DNA of 64,000 bases, from assembly GCF_014279815.1 (NCBI RefSeq), contig NZ_CP047941.1:186001-250000 (forward strand). Reading direction: 5' to 3'. This DNA is from Synechococcus sp. NOUM97013. GTDB taxonomy: Bacteria; Cyanobacteriota; Cyanobacteriia; PCC-6307; Cyanobiaceae. Of this stretch, positions 9,707 through 16,956 are shown one piece after another; positions within the stretch are counted from its first letter, which is position 1; every line of letters begins with the position of its first letter. The notes beneath the pieces are model-generated. The model made no database searches, had not been told where the DNA came from, and saw nothing but the letters and a program-made list of their open reading frames with translations. The position numbers and the translations under genes are program-made.

Positions 9707-10645
9707 ATGCCCAATCCCGAAGGTGTGTGGGTCGTGGCCGCCTGCTTCAACGAGCAGGATGTGATTGAGCGTTTCATTGACCGGACCTTGGTGGTGCCCG
9801 GTGTGGATCATCTGGTGTTGATCGATGACGGATCTGCCGATGCCACGGTTCAGCGGATCAAGGCCTGGATGGAGGCCCACCCCGGCGCGCAGCTGACACT
9901 TCTCGAGTTGACGCGCAACTTCGGCAAGGAGGCGGCGATGCTGGCCGGTCTTGACCAAGTCAACGGCCGCTGTGCGGCAGCGGTGCTGATTGATTCCGAT
10001 TTACAGCATCCGCCTGAGCTGATCGAAGCGATGGTGCGCGAGTGGCAAGCCGGTGCCGAAGTGGTCACTGCCGTGCGCGATGACCAAGACCAGGAATCCC
10101 GCCTGAAGGTTGCCAGTGCCCACTGGTTTTATCGCGTCTTCAACAAGCTGGTGGACTCCATTGAGCTCCGGGAGGGCGCCGGCGATTTCCGCTTGCTGGA
10201 TGCGACGGTGCTCGATGCCGTGACGCAGCTCCGCGAGTCGAGTCGCTTCTCCAAAGGGCTGCTGCCTTGGACGGGCTATCGCAGCGTGGATCTGCCCTAC
10301 CAGCGTGTCAGCAGAGTGGGAGGGCGGACCTCTTGGAGCCCTCTGCAGCTGTTCGGCTACGCCTTTGATGGCATTTTTTCCTTCTCAGTGCTGCCGCTCA
10401 AGGTTTGGACTGGCATCGGGGTGATGGTCTCGTCCCTCAGCCTTCTCTATGCCCTCGTGGTGATTCTGCGCACGGTGCTGTTCGGCGTGGATGTGGAGGG
10501 CTATGCCTCTTTGATGGTGGCTGTGCTGTTCCTGGGGGGGATCCAGCTCATCGGCATCGGTGTGCTCGGCGAATACGTCGGTCGGATTTATGTGGAGTCG
10601 AAGTCACGACCCCACTACTTCATTCGCCGCGTTCACAACGCCTGA
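9707..10645 (+). CDS. GT2-family polyprenyl-phosphate glycosyltransferase (GtrB/DPM-like)
   Basis: The 312-residue protein has a GT-A catalytic domain followed by two C-terminal transmembrane helices (about residues 230-295). This is the layout of enzymes that load a sugar onto undecaprenyl or dolichyl phosphate at the cytoplasmic membrane face. Motifs are VAACFNEQDVIERF, LIDDGSADAT and the DxD-type DSDLQHPPELI. It faces a convergent gene carrying a GtrA-like membrane domain, and the two stop regions overlap by 13 bp. GtrA proteins are the usual partners that flip the lipid-linked sugar made by GtrB-type enzymes, so the pair probably modifies a surface glycan. The sugar is unknown. Confidence 0.88.
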   Translation: MPNPEGVWVVAACFNEQDVIERFIDRTLVVPGVDHLVLIDDGSADATVQRIKAWMEAHPGAQLTLLELTRNFGKEAAMLAGLDQVNGRCAAAVLIDSDLQHPPELIEAMVREWQAGAEVVTAVRDDQDQESRLKVASAHWFYRVFNKLVDSIELREGAGDFRLLDATVLDAVTQLRESSRFSKGLLPWTGYRSVDLPYQRVSRVGGRTSWSPLQLFGYAFDGIFSFSVLPLKVWTGIGVMVSSLSLLYALVVILRTVLFGVDVEGYASLMVAVLFLGGIQLIGIGVLGEYVGRIYVESKSRPHYFIRRVHNA

Positions 10646-11886
10646 AGCGCTTGCCATTCCTTCTGTCTCCACGGTGAGGCGGCAAACGGCTGCGACACAG
10701 CGAAACCGGCCTGGGCCAGATCGGTGTCGAGGGGTGCACCGGGATGGGCCAGCAGCAGTGGTGGGGTGCAGAACCCATCGTTGGCGCTACTGCGCAGGGT
10801 GGACCATGCCGCGTGCAGGGGGGCTCCGGCCATGCGACCGGTGAACAGCACGCCGGCGAAGCTCTGATTGCTGGTGATGCCATGGAGGCGCATGGCGGGA
10901 TGGGCCCGTCGGCTGAGCACTTGGAGCACCATCCACTTGAGCAGGCCCGCATCCCGAATCGCTCGCCACCAGTCGGCCATCGGCAGCCCCGTCGGCAGAG
11001 GCTCATCGGTGCGACGCAGCCAGGTGATCTGTTGCGTTGCTGCTCGCTTCAGCACTGCATCGAGCACCACAGGCACTAAATGGATGTGTTGATGCCCGTC
11101 CAGGTGGATCGGTCCATCACCGCGGAGCTTCCGGAATTGCCTGATCTGGGCCTCCACCTCCAGTCCCAGCTGCCGTTCCAGTCGGCGCCGCGACGGATGC
11201 CTGGCTGGCCTGAGCGAGAGCAGCAGCCATTGCCCGAAAGAGCGACGGAGGTGCCCCCTGGCATCGACCAGATCCGGCACCAGCTCAGGTGGAGCGCAGC
11301 AGGGCCCTTCGGTGAGGCAGAGGTGGAGCACCAGTTGCAGGTGCGGTTGAGCGGCTGCCAGGGCGGTCCAGGCCGTGACGCCTTCGGCTGCCACGGGCCC
11401 GTTCACCAGCACGCTTGTGCCATCGAGCTGGCCACTGGCGGCCAGCGTGAGGATGGCCTGGTTGGTGGCCGGGCTCAGACCCAGGTCATCGGCGTGGCGC
11501 AGGGGGGTGATGGTCTCGCCTCTGCGACGCTGGCTGAAACGTGCAGCCCGTGACCAGATCAGGGCATTGAGCACCGTGGGGGTGAACACCAGCACCAGCG
11601 TCGGGGCCTTGAGCAGTGGCAGCAGGGCACAGACACTGAGGTTGACGACGTACTGAAGCAGCAGCCAGCGCCTGGCGAACTGTTGCCCGCCAGTCTCTTC
11701 CCGGAAGGTGAGCAGGGCGTGGCCGAGATAGCCCGCCACCGAAGCGGCCAGGAAGGCGATCGGGTTGGCCAGGCTCAGGCTCATCCACTGGCCCAGCAGA
11801 AGCAGGACGCCGATGTGGACGGCCGCGGCGGTACCCCCCACAACGCCATAGCGCAGCACGCGGTTGAGCAAGGGCTTCATGCGCAT
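10633..11886 (-). CDS. fusion of GtrA-like flippase domain and YdjC/ChbG-type deacetylase domain
   Basis: Residues 1-120 form a GtrA-like module with about four membrane helices (RYGVVGGTAAAVHIGVLLL at the start). After a basic linker, residues 128-417 read as a YdjC/ChbG/HpnK-like carbohydrate deacetylase. They show LRHADDLGLSPATNQAI (D133, D134), LHLCLTEG (H188) and HLDGHQHIHL (H261, H265, H267, H269), matching the family's metal and catalytic motifs. ChbG and HpnK remove acetyl groups from N-acetylated sugars or lipid-linked GlcNAc. The predicted role is deacetylation of a polyprenyl-linked or surface sugar coupled to flipping; that is inference. Its start overlaps the end of the upstream nucleosidase gene by 10 bp, and its 3' end overlaps the convergent GT2 gene. 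Confidence 0.8.
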   Translation of the reverse strand: MRMKPLLNRVLRYGVVGGTAAAVHIGVLLLLGQWMSLSLANPIAFLAASVAGYLGHALLTFREETGGQQFARRWLLLQYVVNLSVCALLPLLKAPTLVLVFTPTVLNALIWSRAARFSQRRRGETITPLRHADDLGLSPATNQAILTLAASGQLDGTSVLVNGPVAAEGVTAWTALAAAQPHLQLVLHLCLTEGPCCAPPELVPDLVDARGHLRRSFGQWLLLSLRPARHPSRRRLERQLGLEVEAQIRQFRKLRGDGPIHLDGHQHIHLVPVVLDAVLKRAATQQITWLRRTDEPLPTGLPMADWWRAIRDAGLLKWMVLQVLSRRAHPAMRLHGITSNQSFAGVLFTGRMAGAPLHAAWSTLRSSANDGFCTPPLLLAHPGAPLDTDLAQAGFAVSQPFAASPWRQKEWQALQAL

Positions 11887-12632
11887 CGTTGGGGGGCGTC
11901 GTTGCAGCGTTGCAGCAGGGCCTCAATCAAGCGCCAGGCCTGCTGTTCATAGCGTTTGAGGAAGTCTTCGAAGCTCTGGGCTGCCGCCGCATCGGCACCA
12001 TCGGAAATTACCCGCAGCACCAGCCAGGGGATCCCCTCCTGCTCAGCCACCTGCGCCACGGCGGCCCCTTCCATCTCCACTGCCCGTAGTCCGGGAAGGT
12101 CTTCCCGCAGCGTCTGCAGCACCCTGGTATCGCCGATGAAGCGGTCCCCCGTGGCGATCAGGCCGCTGCTGGGTCTTGCGAAGCCGTCCAGAGTCCCCGC
12201 GTCATGGGCCTCCAGCAGCGCGGTTTTGGCCCAGTCAAACCAAGCCTGAGGGGGGTGCAGGCGGTCTCGGTTGAGGGCTGGCAGCGTGAAGCGTGGGAAT
12301 AGAGGCCGGGCATCCATGTCGTGCTGCACCACCGCATCGGCCAACACCACATCCCATTGACGCAGGCTCGGATCCGCTGCGCCAGCGACACCGGTGAACA
12401 CCAGCAGATCGATGCTGGGATCGCTGGCGAGCAGGCGTGTGGTCGCCCGAGCAGCGCTCACCTTGCCCCAGCCGCTCCAAGCCAGAGTGAGCCGAACCGT
12501 GTCGCTCAGGGATCCCTTGTGAAGTGTGAGATCTCCGTGGGTGCTGCAGCTCAGATCCTGGAGGTGGCCGAGATCCGAGCCGATTTCCTCGGGCATGGCG
12601 CCCAGCAGGCCGACGTGCAGCGGTCGCGACAT
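11877..12632 (-). CDS. mtn: 5'-methylthioadenosine/S-adenosylhomocysteine nucleosidase-like phosphorylase
   Basis: The protein (about 251 residues) belongs to the PNP/UDP phosphorylase family. It reads as an MTA/SAH nucleosidase, which removes adenine from methylation by-products. Evidence is LLGAMPEEI at the N-terminus, the glycine-rich VFTGVAGAADPSL, VEMEGAAVAQVA (substrate ribose contact region) and the catalytic Asp in RVISDGADAA. The ATG at 12632 gives MSRPLHVGLLGAMPEE. An upstream in-frame ATG at 12653 adds seven unconvincing residues. It is the first gene of a two-gene unit, overlapping the GtrA-YdjC fusion by 10 bp. A futalosine hydrolase-type activity is a less likely alternative. 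Confidence 0.85.
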   Translation of the reverse strand: MSRPLHVGLLGAMPEEIGSDLGHLQDLSCSTHGDLTLHKGSLSDTVRLTLAWSGWGKVSAARATTRLLASDPSIDLLVFTGVAGAADPSLRQWDVVLADAVVQHDMDARPLFPRFTLPALNRDRLHPPQAWFDWAKTALLEAHDAGTLDGFARPSSGLIATGDRFIGDTRVLQTLREDLPGLRAVEMEGAAVAQVAEQEGIPWLVLRVISDGADAAAAQSFEDFLKRYEQQAWRLIEALLQRCNDAPQRCA

Positions 12633-12709
12633 GGTTTTGTGAAACTGGGGCAACCGTAACGGCGACGTCCTGCCTCTCCCATCACACTGAATGGGATGGG
12701 GAGGTTGCA

Positions 12710-13162
12710 GTGAACGCGGGCGAATCAGTCCACAGCGTGGCCCGGATGCGAGCCGTGGCCTCTACGATCACGCTGGTGCGTCGCCAGTTTCCCGCTGCAC
12801 AGGCCAGTCTCAGTCCCTGGCGTGACGATCCTCAGACGAGGCGGTGGAAGGAGGCCGAAAGCCTTGACCTCGCCTTCCATTTCCCCGGCTGGAGTCCGCG
12901 GCTTGAGTGCCGCAGTTTGTTGCTGCAGTTGCGTCTGAAACCCCAGGCGGCTGGTGATGTCGCTGCCGCTCCAGAGCTTCTGGGCGTGTTGATGCGCGGC
13001 ATGACCTTCGATGGTGAGCGCTGGCGCCTGGCCACGATGGGCGACTGGCAGCCGGAAGGCACGCATCTCCCTCAGCCCGCACAGGCTGAGCAGCTGCGGG
13101 GCATCTGCAGAGACCTGTTCGATCTGTTCGCGGGTCCCGCAGCAACGGATACAGCGGCGTAA
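12710..13162 (+). CDS. conserved-type small protein of unknown function
   Basis: I do not recognise the 150-residue product by name. It begins with GTG at 12710, preceded at a five-base spacing by a clear ribosome binding site GGGGAGG (12698-12704). An internal ATG at 12746 is an alternative. The protein is soluble and tryptophan/arginine-rich in the middle (SPWRDDPQTRRWKEAESLD), with alternating hydrophobic strands (LECRSLLLQLRLKPQ) and a helical C-terminus. There is no signal peptide or membrane segment. It lies about 70 bp upstream of heme oxygenase on the same strand and divergent from the nucleosidase gene. Good RBS and codon use make it a credible gene. Confidence 0.7.
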   Translation: MNAGESVHSVARMRAVASTITLVRRQFPAAQASLSPWRDDPQTRRWKEAESLDLAFHFPGWSPRLECRSLLLQLRLKPQAAGDVAAAPELLGVLMRGMTFDGERWRLATMGDWQPEGTHLPQPAQAEQLRGICRDLFDLFAGPAATDTAA

Positions 13163-13235
13163 CCCTTCGCAACCCTTTGGGCGCGCAGCATGAGATCGAA
13201 TTTATGGTTGCTCTCATCGATTACGCGTCCGTTCC

Positions 13236-13949
13236 ATGTCCGTCGCTTTGGCCGCTCAGCTCCGCGAAGGCACCAAAAAGGCTCACACCATGGCCGAGAA
13301 CACCGGCTTCGTCAGCTGCTTCCTGAAGGGCGTCGTCGACAAGTCCAGTTATCGCAAGCTGGTGGCTGACCTCTATTTCGTGTATTCCGCCATGGAAGAC
13401 GAAATGGGCCAACTGACCGATCACCCCGTGGTGGGTCCGGTGAGCATGGAGCAGCTCAACCGCCGTGAGTCCCTGGAGCAGGATCTGGCCTACTACTTCG
13501 GTGACAACTGGAAGGATCAGATCCAGCCGTCCCCGTCCGCTGCCGCTTACGTGGAGCGAATTCATGCCCTGGCGAAGGAGTCACCTGAGCTGCTGGTGGG
13601 CCATCACTACACCCGTTACATGGGTGATCTCTCCGGTGGACAGATCCTCAAGAACATCGCCCAGAAAGCGATGAATATGGATGGTGATGACGGTTTGCGC
13701 TTCTATGTCTTCGATGACATCGCCGACGAAAAGGCCTTCAAGACCACCTATCGCTCCACCATGGATGAGCTGCCGATCGATCAGGCCACGGCTGATCGCA
13801 TCGTTGAAGAGGCCAACAATGCCTTCCACCTGAACATGAATATGTTTAAGGAGCTAGAGGGCAATCTCGTGGCTGCGATCGGCAAGGTGCTCTTCGGTTT
13901 CCTCACCCGCCGTCAGCGTGCGGGCAGCACTGAAGCGGCGGCTGCTTGA
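13236..13949 (+). CDS. pbsA: heme oxygenase (biliverdin-producing)
   Basis: This enzyme opens heme to biliverdin IX-alpha using ferredoxin electrons, the first step towards phycobilins. Length (237 residues) is normal for cyanobacterial HO1. The proximal heme ligand H17 is in GTKKAHTMAENTGF. The distal-helix signature is present in YTRYMGDLSGGQILKN. The gene ends with TGA overlapping the ATG of a glycosyltransferase gene by one base (TGATG), an unusual partner. A long dyad followed by TTTT lies just inside that next gene (13991-14023) and could terminate the heme oxygenase message. Confidence 0.96.
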   Translation: MSVALAAQLREGTKKAHTMAENTGFVSCFLKGVVDKSSYRKLVADLYFVYSAMEDEMGQLTDHPVVGPVSMEQLNRRESLEQDLAYYFGDNWKDQIQPSPSAAAYVERIHALAKESPELLVGHHYTRYMGDLSGGQILKNIAQKAMNMDGDDGLRFYVFDDIADEKAFKTTYRSTMDELPIDQATADRIVEEANNAFHLNMNMFKELEGNLVAAIGKVLFGFLTRRQRAGSTEAAAA

Positions 13950-15052
13950 TGACAGCAACGGAGTCCTCCTCCGGGAGGTTCAATCCCGTTCGGGTTCTGG
14001 TGCCTGGCACCGGAACCCGTTTTCGTTGTGGTGGTCTCAGCGTGGCGCTGCAGACCGCTCGCTTGCTGTCCACGCTGCGGCCTACGCAGGTGGTCACCTA
14101 TCGGGAACGCAGTGACCGTCATCCTTTCCTCGATGATCTGCTGGGCGCTGAGTCGGCGCCCGGTGAAGCCCTTTGGATCGTGAGCTGGGGGTTTGATGTG
14201 CCCCGCTCCCTGGAGCGTTTGCGCGGACGCCCCGTGGTCTATCAGGCCCATAGCAGTGGCTATGGCTTTGACCTCCCGCCCGGGGTGCCGGTGGTTGCGG
14301 TCAGTCGAAACACCCTTGGGTACTGGGCGGATCGTGCACCCCGCAATCCCTTGTTTCTGGTGCCAAATGCCCTTGAGCCCCAGTGGATCGAGCGAGGGTT
14401 GCGCGCAGGTTCTGCTGCGCGAAGCGCTCGATCTGAGTGTCCGATCGATGTGCTGGTTCAGCGGCGTAAAAGCAGTCCCTATGTGCTGAATTACTTGGTG
14501 CCGGCCTTGCAGGCGCATGGATTGCGGGTGGAGGTTCAGAGCGGCTGGGTCGACGACCTGGTGGCGTTGTTCAACAAATCCAAGGTTTATCTCTACGACT
14601 CGGCCGAGTATTGGCGTGGTCGTGGGGTGAGTGAGGGTTTTGGTTTGCCGCCGCTGGAGGCGCTGGCCTGCGGCTGTGTGGTGTTCAGCAGTTTCAATCA
14701 CGCGCTGGCGGACATGCTCACGCCAGGGGTCACGGCTCATCAGATCGGTCAGGGCACGCTGGCGAATGATCAAGCGCGCATCGCGGCGGCGGTGGCGAAC
14801 CCTGATGGATGGTTGCCGGATGCGGCCACGCTCGACGGTCTCTTCGCGGAGGTGGCGGAGCAGCGCTGGTGTGAGCGTTGGGCGCAGGTGCTGACACGGC
14901 TGGAGGATCTCCGTGGCCATGGCGCCATGGGCTTGTCAGACGATGCGCTCTTGCGCTCGCCCTCCACGCGCCGCTTGCGTTGGATGCAGCGATGGGATCG
15001 CCTGCAGAGCAAGGTGGCCAATCGGTTGCCCGGCTGGCTGCCATCCCCCTGA
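13949..15052 (+). CDS. GT4-type glycosyltransferase
   Basis: The 367-residue product has a GT-B fold typical of family 1/4 glycosyltransferases. It shows an N-terminal strand-glycine loop (RVLVPGTGTRFRCGGLSVAL) and, in the C-terminal half, GVSEGFGLPPLEALACGC, where the Glu residues contact the donor nucleotide sugar. The ATG at 13949 overlaps the heme oxygenase stop (TGATG). An in-frame TTG lies one codon upstream. It opens a run of surface-glycan genes extending to 23650. Donor and acceptor are unknown. Confidence 0.88.
   Translation: MTATESSSGRFNPVRVLVPGTGTRFRCGGLSVALQTARLLSTLRPTQVVTYRERSDRHPFLDDLLGAESAPGEALWIVSWGFDVPRSLERLRGRPVVYQAHSSGYGFDLPPGVPVVAVSRNTLGYWADRAPRNPLFLVPNALEPQWIERGLRAGSAARSARSECPIDVLVQRRKSSPYVLNYLVPALQAHGLRVEVQSGWVDDLVALFNKSKVYLYDSAEYWRGRGVSEGFGLPPLEALACGCVVFSSFNHALADMLTPGVTAHQIGQGTLANDQARIAAAVANPDGWLPDAATLDGLFAEVAEQRWCERWAQVLTRLEDLRGHGAMGLSDDALLRSPSTRRLRWMQRWDRLQSKVANRLPGWLPSP
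13991..14023 (+). terminator. 29-bp dyad with T run inside the glycosyltransferase gene
   Basis: Arms CGGGTTC and GGTGCC (13991-13997 and 13999-14004) pair with GGCACC and GAACCCG (14006-14011 and 14013-14019). One T/G opposition interrupts the arms, the centre is a single base, and TTTT follows directly at 14020-14023 after the last arm. It starts 42 bp after the heme oxygenase stop but lies in codons that look like genuine glycosyltransferase sequence. It may act as an attenuator between the two genes or as an operator-like palindrome; chance within GC-rich coding DNA is possible. Confidence 0.35.
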
Positions 15053-15132
15053 CCACGCGGGCTTGCGGTCTTTAATAAGCATTATCAGGACTGGTGTTTG
15101 GCACCGAAGCACTGGCACCAGAACCTTCGTCC

Positions 15133-16950
15133 ATGCAACTGAAAAGCCAGACCTGGAATGAACTGAAGCTGCTGCTGCAGGAACTGTCTCCCAGGCGTCT
15201 GCGCTTCCTCGGCCTGGTGCTGATGGCCTCGTTTGTTCAGGGCCTGATCGATATTTTGCTGGTGGGCTTGCTAGCCCGTTTGGTGGGTCTGCTGGCAGGC
15301 GCCAAGCTCGGTGATCAAATTCCCGGAATCCGCTTTTTCGGTGGCGGACTGCTGGATCAAGCGGGGTGGATTGTTGCGCTGCTGATCGCTGCCTATTGGA
15401 TGGCGTCGGGTATTCGCTTCGGTGTGGCTTTGCTGGAGTCTTTGCTTACTGCAGAAATCTGGTCGGATCTGGTTAATAAGGTCTACCGAAATCTGATGCT
15501 GCAGCGGTATGAGTTTTTCATGCACAAGCGCACATCAGTGTTGTCGGAGCGCTTCAATCGCATTCTCAGTCGGGTCACAGGTGCAGTGATCACACCGATG
15601 ATTGCCATTGCCGGCAGTCTGCTGTCGGTGATGGCCTTGATCATCGGCGTGATCATTGTTCTGGGTAGCTCGTCGCTGCTGATCTTCTCGTTGATGCTGG
15701 CGGCATATGCCTTGTCTTCGAAGATCATCATTCCTTACTTGAGGCTGGCTGTCCGTCAGAAAAATCGCTACTCAAGGCGGCTGAAAATCATATTTTCGGA
15801 ATCGCTGCAATCGATGCGCGATGTGCAGTTGTATTCCTCTCATAATTATTTTGTCGAGCGTTTTTCGCGAGAAGGTGTTCTCGCCAAGCGCAACGATCGT
15901 CTGTCTAGTCTGTTGCCCAATGTGCCGCGCTTTGTGATCGAACCGGCGGGAATCACGATTCTGTTTGCCATTGGATTGGCACCGGCACTGGTGAGTGGTG
16001 ATGGTGAGCGGCTACGTGAAGCGCTGCCGGAGCTGGCCACGATTCTGGTGGTGCTGTTGCGCATCGCGGGCCCCCTGCAATCGGTGTTTCGCAGCATCAA
16101 CAAATTGCGCGGTGGCCTGCCTGAGGTGAAGGATGCGCTGGAGCTGCTGCGTATGCGCCCCGAGCGCTTGTCCCTTGGTGATCCCGGCGTCCCATCCCCT
16201 GAAGGGGTGATGCCGCGGCGGTTGATCGAGCTGAACAACGTCAGCTTCAGCTATTTCCGAAGCGACACCACCGTTCTGGATTCCATCGACCTGTCCATTC
16301 CCGTGGGCTCACGCATCGCCCTGGTCGGTCGCACCGGCAGCGGCAAAACCACCTTGGCGCACCTGCTCTTGGGGCTCTACACCCCAACCCAGGGTGAACT
16401 GCTGCTGGATGGCGTTCCCGTGTCGGATGAAGACATGCCCGCCTGGCAGGCGAACTGCGCTTTCGTTCCGCAAAACATTCGTCTGCTTGATGCCAGTGTT
16501 CGCGAAAACGTGGCCTTCTGCGAAGACCCCGACAGCATTGATGACGCTCAGGTCTGGGCTGCTCTGGAAGCAGCGCAGTTTTCCGAATTCGTCGCCCAGA
16601 TGCCGTACGGCCTGTTCACCATGTGTGGTGAGAACGGCATGAAGCTCTCCGGTGGTCAACGGCAGAGGCTGTCACTGGCCAGGGCGTTTTACAGACGGGC
16701 CCGCCTGATGGTGCTGGATGAGGCCACCAGTGCCCTCGACAACAAAACCGAGCACGACGTGATGCAGGCGTTGGACCTGGTGGGACGTCGCTGCACCATG
16801 GTGGTGATCGCGCATCGCCTGTCGACCGTGAAGAAGTGCGATCGCATTTATGAAGTCGATCAGGGGCGGATCATTGCTTCGGGAGATTTCCAGACCCTGA
16901 CGGAGACATCCGCCAGTTTCCGCGAGATGACCATGTTGGATGCGGTCTAG
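15133..16950 (+). CDS. ABC transporter, fused permease and ATP-binding protein
   Basis: This 605-residue half-transporter has an N-terminal six-helix exporter domain (residues 30-330) and a C-terminal ATPase. The ATPase shows Walker A GRTGSGKTTLAH, Q-loop FVPQNIRLLD, signature LSGGQRQRLSLARAF, Walker B LMVLDEATSALD and the switch His in VVIAHRLSTVKK. The family exports lipids, lipid-linked sugars or peptides. The surrounding glycosyltransferases suggest a glycan or glycolipid cargo. I start at ATG 15133 (MQLKSQTWNELK); a frame extension to 15094 contains non-family sequence. It would function as a homodimer unless paired with the second half-transporter at 46861-48690. Confidence 0.9.
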   Translation: MQLKSQTWNELKLLLQELSPRRLRFLGLVLMASFVQGLIDILLVGLLARLVGLLAGAKLGDQIPGIRFFGGGLLDQAGWIVALLIAAYWMASGIRFGVALLESLLTAEIWSDLVNKVYRNLMLQRYEFFMHKRTSVLSERFNRILSRVTGAVITPMIAIAGSLLSVMALIIGVIIVLGSSSLLIFSLMLAAYALSSKIIIPYLRLAVRQKNRYSRRLKIIFSESLQSMRDVQLYSSHNYFVERFSREGVLAKRNDRLSSLLPNVPRFVIEPAGITILFAIGLAPALVSGDGERLREALPELATILVVLLRIAGPLQSVFRSINKLRGGLPEVKDALELLRMRPERLSLGDPGVPSPEGVMPRRLIELNNVSFSYFRSDTTVLDSIDLSIPVGSRIALVGRTGSGKTTLAHLLLGLYTPTQGELLLDGVPVSDEDMPAWQANCAFVPQNIRLLDASVRENVAFCEDPDSIDDAQVWAALEAAQFSEFVAQMPYGLFTMCGENGMKLSGGQRQRLSLARAFYRRARLMVLDEATSALDNKTEHDVMQALDLVGRRCTMVVIAHRLSTVKKCDRIYEVDQGRIIASGDFQTLTETSASFREMTMLDAV

Positions 16951-16956
16951 GTAGCC

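Noticed and set aside
13913-14920. 335-codon minus-strand frame opposite the glycosyltransferase after heme oxygenase
   Set aside because: No protein-like pattern; plus-strand frame carries GT4 motifs.
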